From Planctomycetota bacterium (lineage in GTDB: Bacteria; Planctomycetota; Planctomycetia; Gemmatales; Gemmataceae), in contig JAJPHU010000186.1 in assembly GCA_021325115.1 (NCBI GenBank), forward strand, positions 1 to 33,957: a stretch of 33,957 bases of DNA, in the 5' to 3' direction. The position numbers were made by a program, and so were the translations under genes. Below are positions 6,823 to 14,812 of the stretch, one piece after another. Positions within the stretch are counted from its first letter, which is position 1. Each line of letters starts with the position of its first letter. The notes beneath the pieces are model-generated. The model saw only the letters and a program-made list of their open reading frames with translations, was not told the DNA's origin and searched no databases.

Positions 6823-8940
6823 GTGAATGCCGCTCCTAATACACAGATCGGATCCGATCTGGAACAGGAACGCCGACGAATCGCGACTCGGCTTGAGGAA
6901 GTCGCTCGTTTGAGCGAATCGAACGTCCCCGCGGGGACGTTCTACGGCGAGATGCTCAAGCGCTTGCTGGAAACGCTGGCCGCCCCGGCTGGCGCCGTCT
7001 GGGCGCGCACTCCTCAAGGCAATTTGCAGTTGCAGTATCAGATCAACCTGAAAGAGATTGGCCTCGATCAAAACGAGGCGGCACGAGCTAGCCATGAAGA
7101 ATTGCTACGGCAAGCCGTGACACAGCCGCGGCCGTTTCATGTGCCGCCGCGTAGCGGCGTCGGCGTCCAAAATGATGGCAAACCACCGGCCGGCAACCTC
7201 ACCAATTATCTGCTGCTTATCGCTCCTGTCATCGTCAATCAGCAGTGTGCCGGACTCATCGAGGTTTGGCAAAGCGCCAACCGCCCCGCCCAGGCGACCA
7301 CCGGCTATCTGCAATTCATGACCTACATGGCCGAATTGTCCTCGCGCTATCAACGCAATCAGGTCATGGGGCATCTTACGGGGCAGCAACAGGTATGGAC
7401 ACAGCTGGAAGCGTTTGCCCGTCAGATCCACAGCAGTTTGCATCCTACAGAAGTCGCCTATCAGGTGGCCAACGAAGGCCGGCGGCTCATCGAATGCGAT
7501 CGCCTCAGCGTGGCTGTTCGGCAATACGGCTCCAAGGCCCGTATCGAGGCCGTCAGCGGCGCCGACGTGGTAGAACGACGCTCCAACCTGATTCGCCTCA
7601 TGCAAAAGCTGAGCGAACAGGTCATCAAATGGGGCGAGAAGCTGATTTTCAACGGCGTCCGCGATGACAGCTTGCCGCCCAAAGTGCTGGCGGCGCTGGA
7701 CGCTTATTTGGCTGAGAGCAATAGCAAATTGTTGGTCGTGCAGCCGCTACGCGACGAACGGGAGACAGGCAAGCGTCCGCCGCGGTCGGCGTTAGTGATG
7801 GAGTGCTTCGAGCCGCCTGCCGAGCCGCAACAGTTGATCGCACGCCTGGATGTCGTGGCCCGTCACGCCACACCGGCCTTGTACAACGCCGTTGAACATC
7901 GTCGCATTCCCGGCCGCTGGGTCTGGCAGCCGTTGGCCAAAGTGCAAGACGGTATCGGTGGCAAGGCCAAGGCCATCTCTGCTGTCGTCATCGCCCTGGT
8001 GAGTCTCCTCGTCGCCATGCTTTTCTTGGTGCCCTACGAGCTGGAGATGGATTCGACCGGCAAACTGGTGCCGTGGGCGCGGCGCGTCGTCTATGCGCCG
8101 GCTACCGGACAAATCGTGGAGTTCAAGGTCGATCCCGGAAGCACTGTCAGCGAGAAGATGGAGTTGGCCGTCTTGAACTCTCCCGAGTTGTTCAAGAAGT
8201 TCCTTGAGTTGGAATCTGCAATTGAGGGAACTCACAAAGAGGTGCAGACTGCGGATCTTCTCCGCCGTCAAGGGACGGCCAATAAAGATCAGGGCAGGGA
8301 TACAGACGATGGACTCAAAAGACAGCTCGAGCAACGTAAAAAGAAAGAGCTTGAGAAATTCATCGAGGATAACAATGCCAATCCCGGCAGGCCCGGTGAA
8401 TACTACTTGCGGGCGCCGGAGTTCACGCCGGAGGAGAAGCTGCGTGTCGGTCGTCTGGAGTGGACGGTGTTATCTGGTAACTTCAAAGATGAATGGCATC
8501 TCAGAACGGCCAAGCCTTCCGATCCGATCTTGAAGCTGGGCGCCAAAGACGGCCCCTGGGAAATCGAGTTGCGTATTCCGCAAAAACACATCAGTCAGGT
8601 GCTCAAGGGTTTTGAGTATTTGCACCGCGATACGCTTGATGTCAACTTTATCCTCCGCAGCGATCCGACGCGCAAGTATCGCGGCCTCCTCAAGCGTGAG
8701 CGCATCGCCAGTGAGGCTATTCCCAACCGCGATGAAAAGGACGAATCCGAACCAGAGGTCATCGCCTATGTCACGATCGATGATCCGAGCATCGATCCGG
8801 CCTATCGTCTGTCGCGCGAGGCGTTGACCAGCGGCACCGAGGTCCGCGCCCATGTCCGCTGCGGCAAGCACTGTATGGGCTATTCGCTGTTCTATGGCGT
8901 GTGGGAATTCATCTACGAAAAAATCGTGTTCTTCTTCTGA
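6823..8940 (+). CDS. GAF-GAF-TM-HlyD chimeric adaptor protein
   Basis: A 705-residue protein. Residues about 25-175 and 190-335 look like two GAF-type sensor modules ('NYLLLIAPVIVNQQCAGLIE' and the 'LIECDRLSVAVRQ' region). One membrane segment follows at about 382-402 ('VVIALVSLLVAMLFLVPYEL'), then a HlyD/RND-adaptor part: the lipoyl-like half-motif 'VYAPATGQIVEFKVDPGS' near 425, a charged hairpin insert at about 470-520, and a C-terminal barrel ending 'GTEVRAHVRCG'. This places sensor domains in the cytoplasm and an adaptor domain outside. The start is GTG at 6823 with a 'gaggt' upstream. It heads a three-gene block whose members all carry HlyD modules, followed by a strong hairpin. GAF identity is from the fold-like pattern; the HlyD part is clearer. 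Confidence 0.75.
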   Translation: MNAAPNTQIGSDLEQERRRIATRLEEVARLSESNVPAGTFYGEMLKRLLETLAAPAGAVWARTPQGNLQLQYQINLKEIGLDQNEAARASHEELLRQAVTQPRPFHVPPRSGVGVQNDGKPPAGNLTNYLLLIAPVIVNQQCAGLIEVWQSANRPAQATTGYLQFMTYMAELSSRYQRNQVMGHLTGQQQVWTQLEAFARQIHSSLHPTEVAYQVANEGRRLIECDRLSVAVRQYGSKARIEAVSGADVVERRSNLIRLMQKLSEQVIKWGEKLIFNGVRDDSLPPKVLAALDAYLAESNSKLLVVQPLRDERETGKRPPRSALVMECFEPPAEPQQLIARLDVVARHATPALYNAVEHRRIPGRWVWQPLAKVQDGIGGKAKAISAVVIALVSLLVAMLFLVPYELEMDSTGKLVPWARRVVYAPATGQIVEFKVDPGSTVSEKMELAVLNSPELFKKFLELESAIEGTHKEVQTADLLRRQGTANKDQGRDTDDGLKRQLEQRKKKELEKFIEDNNANPGRPGEYYLRAPEFTPEEKLRVGRLEWTVLSGNFKDEWHLRTAKPSDPILKLGAKDGPWEIELRIPQKHISQVLKGFEYLHRDTLDVNFILRSDPTRKYRGLLKRERIASEAIPNRDEKDESEPEVIAYVTIDDPSIDPAYRLSREALTSGTEVRAHVRCGKHCMGYSLFYGVWEFIYEKIVFFF

Positions 8941-8957
8941 GAAATTTGTTGCACTCC

Positions 8958-9024
8958 CCGGCGAGTGGGGCGTGGGAACGCCCTGGTTTTTTCTACCGGG
9001 GTGTTCCCACGCCCCACTCGCCGG
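8958..9024. repeat. 22-bp perfect hairpin, family A (GGCGAG...CTCGCC)
   Basis: The arms 8958-8979 and 9003-9024 ('ccggcgagtggggcgtggga...') pair exactly over 22 bp, and an inner 'ccctgg'/'ccgggg' pairing nearly closes the loop. It lies between the first two genes of the HlyD block, just before the Shine-Dalgarno 'tggagg' of the second. Related hairpins occur at 16796-16862 and 19362-19429. Confidence 0.8.
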
Positions 9025-9054
9025 AACTTGCTGCCGCTCCTGGAGGCTCAATCT

Positions 9055-11244
9055 ATGTTTCGCTGGATATTTGTTACACTTCTGTTGTCGGCCAGCGCCG
9101 TCGTGGCGGTGTGGGTATTAGTTCCGCACGTGAATTCGCTATCGGCGACTCAGCCGGCGCCGGCAGGCGAGGCACCGGAGAAGAAAAAACCGGCAGCCGC
9201 GCCGCACGAAAAAGCACTGCCGCCGCTGCCGCGGCAAACGGCCGCATCGATGGCAACACACAGCCAACCTGCGGTCTACATCCATCACCGAGAAGGTTCG
9301 CAGAACCTAGCCGAGCCTGTCCTCATCCCGGACTGTCCTCTCGTTATTGTCGAGAGGCAAGAAGTGGCAAGCGAGAAAGAAGGCGTGTTGCTGTTCATCG
9401 GCACCGAAGTGCTGATGGGAGAGACTGTGCCGCCGGAAAAGCAGCTTCCCGAAGCGAAATTGGGCTTTTTGGCCGTTTTGGTGGGAGACAAACCGATCGA
9501 GGGAGAAGAGTGCGTCCAGATTCCCAACGATCCTCGATACTATCGACGTGCTCGCGCCACAGACTCGTTTGAGCCGGAGAAGGTCTTTCTGCTAACAAAA
9601 AGGCAGCCGGTGCGGAAGCTCCAGGTCGGCGATCATGTCAAGCGCGGCCAACTGCTGGCCCAGGTCAATCCCGCCAAGTCTTCCGATGATGTCTCGGTGA
9701 AAATTGCCAAGCTGAACGCCGTCGAGTTTGCCCGTCAATCCGCGCACTCGATGAAAATGGAATATGGGCGCCGCTATGAGAATTACCGAGCAACCAATCG
9801 GAGTCAGCCGGGCGCCATCCCCACAGACACGCTGATGGAGACCCATTTGCAGTATGTGAAAGCCGACTCGGAAGAAAGTGTCAAGAAAGCTGAGATCGTT
9901 GAAGCTCAACGCACCCTTAATGCGGCCTGGACCGACCTGAGAATGCACGAGATCCGGGCCGCCATCGACGGTGTGATCAAGGAGATTTACAAGAACCACC
10001 AAGGCGATGCGGTCAAGCCGTATGAAGCGATCTTGCGGATTGAGAACCCGGGGCGTCTGCGTGCGGAAGGCCGCTTACCGATCGAAGAAGCACTCAAGCT
10101 CGCGGAAGGCATGACGGCTTTCATCGAGGCCAGCCGGCCGGAGGCGCCGCGACTGGTCCTCAGCGGCCATCTCGGTACGGTCAACTGTGTGGCTGTCAGC
10201 AAGGGCAAACGGCCGATCATCGTTTCCGGCAGTGATGACAAAACGCTGCGTGGCTGGGATTCTGCCACCGGCGACTTGTTGTGGACAGTGTGGCCACTGC
10301 CTTCGTCTGTCCGCGCCGTGGCCTGCACGCCGCCAACCAGCAAATATAACCTGGCCTGCTTCGGCTGTGCCGACGGCACCGTTCGCCTGATTGATTTGGA
10401 CCATCCGGAGCAGCAAAAGCTGCGCGAGATGTCCGAGCGTCATACTCGGTCTGTCCTCGGCGTGGCCTTCCGTCCCGATGGCGAGGTGATCGCTACCTGC
10501 GGCGACGATAGCCTGATCCGTTTGTGGAAGACGGAGACCGGCGATTTGTTGCGGGTTGTGCCCGGTCATGCAGGTCCCGTTACGTCGGTCCAGTTCGCCT
10601 CGGCCAAACGGCTGGTATCGGCTGGCAAAGACGGTCGCCTGATCGTCTGGGACGTGGAGGATGTGAATCGGACACACCAAATCGCCCCGCGTTTCGATGG
10701 CCGCACCGGTCAAGTCTGGACCCTCGGCGTCAGCCCGGACGGCAAAACTGTGCTGTTCGATCAAGGCAAGGAGATACGCCTCTTGACGCTGGAAAACAAG
10801 GATCTGGTCGGCACATTGCGGAATCCTTCCGACGAGATGAACTTTTCGACCATGGCCTTGTTCTCGCCAGACGGCAAGACCATCTTGACCAATCGCTCCG
10901 GCTCAGCACCCGAGAAGCTGCAACTGTGGCGCACGCCGATGACGCAAACGCGGCGCGGCTCGGAGCTGCGCCAGTTCATCTGGCAAGGCGCGGTCACCTG
11001 TGGGGCTTTCGCTCCGGAAGACAGTTCGTTCGCCGTCACCGGCACCGAGGACCATAAGGTGCTGGTTTGGACGATGCCGAGCAAGGAAGAGATCGATAGT
11101 CGACTGGAAGCGCGGCTGACACTGGTGGAAAAATACATTGACACACGAAATCGAGACGTTCGTGTTTGGGCTGAGCTGGAAGCGCCTGAATGGCTCATCC
11201 CTGGAATGCGGGCCACCATGGTCGTGCTGCCGCCGCGAAAATAA
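9055..11244 (+). CDS. HlyD-family adaptor with an embedded WD40 beta-propeller
   Basis: A 729-residue protein. I start at ATG 9055 ('tggagg' 8 nt upstream); the track version from 8965 would translate the hairpin. Residues 1-28 are an uncleaved anchor or Sec signal ('IFVTLLLSASAVVAVWVLV'), followed by a Pro/Lys/Ala-rich linker. A barrel-sandwich hybrid follows, with 'VGDHVKRGQLLAQVNP' near 187 and the return half 'IDGVIKEIYKNHQGDAVKPY' near 303. From about 366 to 675 there are WD40 repeats ('LSGHLGTVNCVAVS', 'HTRSVLGVAFRPDG', 'DDSLIRLWKTETGDLL'). The last 35 residues return to HlyD sequence ('TRNRDVRVWAELE...PGMRATMVVLP'), so the propeller is inserted within the adaptor barrel rather than fused to its end. 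Likely extracytoplasmic, working with the neighbouring M50/HlyD protein. Confidence 0.85.
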   Translation: MFRWIFVTLLLSASAVVAVWVLVPHVNSLSATQPAPAGEAPEKKKPAAAPHEKALPPLPRQTAASMATHSQPAVYIHHREGSQNLAEPVLIPDCPLVIVERQEVASEKEGVLLFIGTEVLMGETVPPEKQLPEAKLGFLAVLVGDKPIEGEECVQIPNDPRYYRRARATDSFEPEKVFLLTKRQPVRKLQVGDHVKRGQLLAQVNPAKSSDDVSVKIAKLNAVEFARQSAHSMKMEYGRRYENYRATNRSQPGAIPTDTLMETHLQYVKADSEESVKKAEIVEAQRTLNAAWTDLRMHEIRAAIDGVIKEIYKNHQGDAVKPYEAILRIENPGRLRAEGRLPIEEALKLAEGMTAFIEASRPEAPRLVLSGHLGTVNCVAVSKGKRPIIVSGSDDKTLRGWDSATGDLLWTVWPLPSSVRAVACTPPTSKYNLACFGCADGTVRLIDLDHPEQQKLREMSERHTRSVLGVAFRPDGEVIATCGDDSLIRLWKTETGDLLRVVPGHAGPVTSVQFASAKRLVSAGKDGRLIVWDVEDVNRTHQIAPRFDGRTGQVWTLGVSPDGKTVLFDQGKEIRLLTLENKDLVGTLRNPSDEMNFSTMALFSPDGKTILTNRSGSAPEKLQLWRTPMTQTRRGSELRQFIWQGAVTCGAFAPEDSSFAVTGTEDHKVLVWTMPSKEEIDSRLEARLTLVEKYIDTRNRDVRVWAELEAPEWLIPGMRATMVVLPPRK

Positions 11245-11259
11245 TCGAAATGGAACCGA

Positions 11260-11309
11260 GCCGCGACCGTAAGAGAACAGACTGCTTACCGCTCCCTTAC
11301 AGTCGCGGC
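11260..11309. repeat. 14-bp hairpin between the WD40-HlyD and M50-HlyD genes
   Basis: 'gccgcgaccgtaag' (11260-11273) pairs with 'cttacagtcgcggc' (11296-11309) with one G-U-compatible mismatch and a 22-nt loop. It occupies most of the 85-bp gap between two same-strand genes, so it may attenuate or protect an operon transcript. Confidence 0.65.
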
Positions 11310-11329
11310 CCTGCTGGAATCCTGTACGC

Positions 11330-13903
11330 ATGGAAACCACCACCCCTGCATCGGAACTCGAACGACGCAAACAATTGCGCTTGCGCCTGCGCCGGGATCT
11401 CATCATCGAAGCACAGAAGTACGAAGGCCGTACCTACCATGTCGTCAAAGATCCCGTCAGCCTGCGCTACTATCGTCTCAAAGACAACGAGTATTTCCTC
11501 TTGCAATTCCTCGATGGGAAACACACCCTTGAGGAAGCACAGAAAGAATACGAGGCACGCTATCGTCCCGATCGCCTCAAACTGGAGGATGTCGAAGCGT
11601 TCGGCCAACAACTCATCAACGCTGGTCTGGCCCAGAATGAATCGCCACGCGCCGGCAAGCAGCTCTACGAGCAGCGCAAAAAACGGCGGCGCAACGAATG
11701 GATGCAAACACTGACCAACATTCTCTATATCAAAATCCCTGTTTTCGATCCGGATTGGCTCTTGAAGCGCATGCTCCGGTGGCTGGGCTGGATCTTCACG
11801 TTTTGGTTCTTCGCTCTCAGCGTCGGCCTGATGTTGGCGGCGGCAGGCCTGGTGGCCACCCACTTCGAGACATTCCGCGCCAAGCTGCCGGAGCAGCATA
11901 TGTTCTTCCGTTTCCAGACCATTGCCTACATGTGGGCGGCCCTGGGTGCGGTCAAAATCATTCACGAATTCGGCCATGGACTTAGTTGCAAGAAGTTTGG
12001 CGGCGAAGTCCACGAGATGGGAGCGCTATTGTTGTGTCTGTCGCCGGCCCTGTACTGCAACGTCTCCGATGCCTGGACACTGCCGAATAAATGGCACCGC
12101 ATCATTATCAGCGCTGCTGGTATCTATGTCGAATTGGTCATCGCTGCCATCGCCACATTCGTGTGGTGGAATAGCGCTGCTTACCCGTTCATTAATAACT
12201 TGGCCTTGAGCTTGATGGTAGTGTGCAGCATCAGCACGGTGGTCTTCAACGCCAATCCGTTGATGCGTTACGACGGCTATTACGTTCTGGCCGACTGGCT
12301 GGAGATTCCCAACCTGCGTGAGCGCTCTAATCGCTTCCTCAAGAACCTGGTGCTGCAATATTGCCTGGGGATCGAAGTGGTGCCGGAGCCGTACATGGCG
12401 TTGTGGCGACGCATCTTGTTCGTCTCGTATGCCATCGGCAGCTACATCTACCGCTGGGTAGTTACGTTCGCCATCTTGTGGTTTCTGTATTCGTTCCTTC
12501 GGCCTTACAAACTGGAAGTTATCAGCCAAATGTTGGCCCTGGGTGCGGCGGCATCGATGGCCGGCTGGCCGCTGTATCGCCTGGGCAAAGCGATTTACAA
12601 GCGTGGGAGAATCCCGGACATGAAGAAATGGCGTGTGTTGGCCAGCACCACGGTCGTGACCGGCCTGGTGTTGTTCGCCTGCCTGGTACCTGTGCCCGTC
12701 AGCCGCATTCGCGGCCCGGCCCTGGTGCTGGCAGACCCAAACCCGTCGGCCACTGGCAAAGTGTATGTCCGCCGCGACGGCATCTTGACCAAGCTCAACG
12801 TTCGCCCCGGCGATCATGTCGAGAAAGACGAGGTCATCGCTGAGTTCCGCGATCCCGAATTGGAAGCCGAGCTACTCAAGGCCCAGATCGAGCGCGAGGA
12901 AGCAGATTGGCACCTGAAGCAGCTGGAAGACAAGCTGCGGCAGACCCATGATCCCGACGAGAAGAATAAAATCATCACAAAGATGAGCGAACTGGACGCG
13001 AAGTATGAGGCAGCCAAAGCAGTGGTACGTGCTCTGGAGTGGATACGTGATGAGGATCTGAAGCTGCGTGCGCCTTGTTCGGGCACAGTCGGCGTGGCCC
13101 CCTCGGTCGAGGACATCACGCGTTTATTCCCCGCTGATCCCCTCAATCCCTTCTGCACCATCAACAATCCCGGTCAGGTTCGCGTGTGCCTGCCACTGAT
13201 CACGCCGGACTTCAATCGACTGCGACAAGACCTCGAACAACTGTCACCCGCCGCCGTCCAGACACGCCGGCTGATGAGACACCGCGTCACTGTTTCTTAC
13301 AATAACACGCGCCTGGCCGATGTTCTGGCCGATCTGAAGAAGCAAGTTAAGGACCTGAAATGGACGTTTGACAAAGGTGCCGGCGCCATCGAGGATCTGA
13401 AGGTTTCCTACCAGGCCAAGGAGCAACGTCTGGGCATGGTGCTCGACGCCCTCTTTGGGCGCATGGGGCTCGGCTTTGTGATCGTTTCAGAGCCAGACAG
13501 CCCACAAGATGGCCATTTGCTGGTCCGTCCTGGGTCAGAGCGCGGTGAGCCGCAGGGCGGTCGTCCGCTGGCCGCCCTCGACGTCACCATCCGTATCAAG
13601 GGCCGCGATAGCCAGACGTGGAAGGGCAAGATCCGCCAACTGCCCGAATCGGAGGCCAAGACTGTGCCGCCGATGCTGTCCAACCGCCAAGGCGGTCCCG
13701 TGGCCGTCAAGGCGACCGTAGGCAACGAAAAACAACTGGTTCCCTCCACACAGCAATTCTTGGTTTACGTTGAGATCGTCGATCCAGACGAATCGATCAT
13801 GCCAGGTACGGCGGCGCAGGTGAAGATCTATTGTCAGCCGGAAACTTGCGTCCACTGGCTGTGGCGCTGGCTCAACGAGACCTTCGATCTCGGCCTGATG
13901 TAA
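11330..13903 (+). CDS. PqqD-like / M50 metalloprotease / HlyD fusion with STN-like segment
   Basis: An 857-residue polytopic membrane protein. Residues about 15-105 resemble a PqqD-type peptide-binding domain ('YRLKDNEYFLLQFLDGKHTLEEAQ'). A site-2-protease core follows, with the zinc motif HEFGH at 212-216 in a membrane segment, a Cys-rich loop, and the third zinc-ligand region 'NPLMRYDGYY' around 309-317. After more TM segments, the last near 435-455, there is a HlyD module: 'YVRRDGILTKLNVRPGDHVEK', a helical hairpin (about 515-575) and 'LRAPCSGTVGVAPS'. An STN-like alpha/beta stretch begins near 653 ('VSYNNTRLADVLADLKKQV'). Barrel strands close the protein ('IMPGTAAQVKIY'). M50 enzymes cleave within membranes; the PqqD and HlyD parts suggest peptide handling and export, which is inference. 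It is the third gene of the HlyD block. Confidence 0.85.
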   Translation: METTTPASELERRKQLRLRLRRDLIIEAQKYEGRTYHVVKDPVSLRYYRLKDNEYFLLQFLDGKHTLEEAQKEYEARYRPDRLKLEDVEAFGQQLINAGLAQNESPRAGKQLYEQRKKRRRNEWMQTLTNILYIKIPVFDPDWLLKRMLRWLGWIFTFWFFALSVGLMLAAAGLVATHFETFRAKLPEQHMFFRFQTIAYMWAALGAVKIIHEFGHGLSCKKFGGEVHEMGALLLCLSPALYCNVSDAWTLPNKWHRIIISAAGIYVELVIAAIATFVWWNSAAYPFINNLALSLMVVCSISTVVFNANPLMRYDGYYVLADWLEIPNLRERSNRFLKNLVLQYCLGIEVVPEPYMALWRRILFVSYAIGSYIYRWVVTFAILWFLYSFLRPYKLEVISQMLALGAAASMAGWPLYRLGKAIYKRGRIPDMKKWRVLASTTVVTGLVLFACLVPVPVSRIRGPALVLADPNPSATGKVYVRRDGILTKLNVRPGDHVEKDEVIAEFRDPELEAELLKAQIEREEADWHLKQLEDKLRQTHDPDEKNKIITKMSELDAKYEAAKAVVRALEWIRDEDLKLRAPCSGTVGVAPSVEDITRLFPADPLNPFCTINNPGQVRVCLPLITPDFNRLRQDLEQLSPAAVQTRRLMRHRVTVSYNNTRLADVLADLKKQVKDLKWTFDKGAGAIEDLKVSYQAKEQRLGMVLDALFGRMGLGFVIVSEPDSPQDGHLLVRPGSERGEPQGGRPLAALDVTIRIKGRDSQTWKGKIRQLPESEAKTVPPMLSNRQGGPVAVKATVGNEKQLVPSTQQFLVYVEIVDPDESIMPGTAAQVKIYCQPETCVHWLWRWLNETFDLGLM

Positions 13904-13915
13904 GGCGAGGATTCT

Positions 13916-13970
13916 TCCTCAGCCTGCTGCGGCTGCCAGGGCATCCCTGGCAGCCGCAGCAGGCTGAGGA
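13916..13970. terminator. 26-bp perfect hairpin abutting the next ribosome binding site
   Basis: The arms 13916-13941 and 13945-13970 ('tcctcagcctgctgcggctg...') are exact complements around a 3-nt loop. The stem ends right at the Shine-Dalgarno 'gaggagga' (13971-13978) of the YdjM-like gene. It probably terminates or attenuates the HlyD block; its contact with the ribosome binding site also allows a translational effect. Confidence 0.75.
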
Positions 13971-13985
13971 GAGGAGGATCGCCCG

Positions 13986-14618
13986 ATGGCCAGTTATCGC
14001 GGACACCTGACCTTCGCTGGTCTGCTCGGCGCCGGTTACGGCAGTCTCGCTTTGCTCGAAGGCAACGGGGACTGGGGACCGGCCCTGATTGCAGCGGGAC
14101 TGACGACGCTGGGCGGGCTGCTGCCCGATCTCGATAGCGACAGCGGCGTACCGGTGCGCGAGTTATTCGGCGCTGCCGCTGCTGTCGTTCCTATCCTGCT
14201 CTTCGATCGCGTCAAAGACCTGTGCCAGCAATCCACCGAGCAAACCCTGTTTGTCCTGGCGGTTCTTTACCTCTTTATCCGCTACGTTTTGTCGTATATT
14301 TTCAAAAGTTTTACCGTCCATCGCGGCATGTTTCACAGCGTTCCTGCGCTTCTGATCGCTGGCCTGGCGACGTATCTGCTCTATCCCAGCGATGACGTGC
14401 GGCGGCGCCTGTTCCTGAGCGGCGCCACCATGCTCGGCTTTTTGTCACATCTGATCCTCGATGAGATTTACAGTGTCGATTTCCTGGGAGCACGGCTGCA
14501 TCCCAATAAATACGCTGGCAGTGCCTTAAAATTTTTCTCGAAATCATGGCTGGCAACGCTGACAACGTATCTGTTATTGGGATTCTTGGCCTGGCGCGCG
14601 TGGCTGGATGGACGCTAA
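13986..14618 (+). CDS. YdjM-like inner-membrane metal-dependent hydrolase
   Basis: A 210-residue membrane protein of the YdjM/DUF457 family of putative metal-dependent hydrolases. The family's conserved polar motifs are present in order: 'HLTFAGLLGAGYG' at the N-terminus, 'GGLLPDLDSDSG' near 42-53, 'VHRGMFHSVPAL' near 110-121 and 'LSHLILDEIYSVDFLG' near 157-172. Their Asp and His residues are the presumed metal ligands. About five hydrophobic segments are visible. E. coli YdjM is a LexA-regulated membrane protein whose substrate is not established. The ATG at 13986 follows a strong 'gaggagga'. Separated from the M50-HlyD gene by 82 bp containing a strong hairpin, so functional linkage is uncertain. 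Confidence 0.85.
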   Translation: MASYRGHLTFAGLLGAGYGSLALLEGNGDWGPALIAAGLTTLGGLLPDLDSDSGVPVRELFGAAAAVVPILLFDRVKDLCQQSTEQTLFVLAVLYLFIRYVLSYIFKSFTVHRGMFHSVPALLIAGLATYLLYPSDDVRRRLFLSGATMLGFLSHLILDEIYSVDFLGARLHPNKYAGSALKFFSKSWLATLTTYLLLGFLAWRAWLDGR

Positions 14619-14812
14619 TCCATACTGATAGAGGAGCCTCCTAAACGGAGACCACTCGTCTGATTGACGCCGCTGTACTGCTTGTGGCGGCAATGCCGTT
14701 GCTATTGGCAGGGCCGCCAAGGAGAGTAAAGCGTCGAAAATCGCATCGGTAAATGAAGTAGTCGAGTCGTTTGGAGGGAGCTTTCTCTCCATTACCAAGT
14801 TGTGGAGCAACA

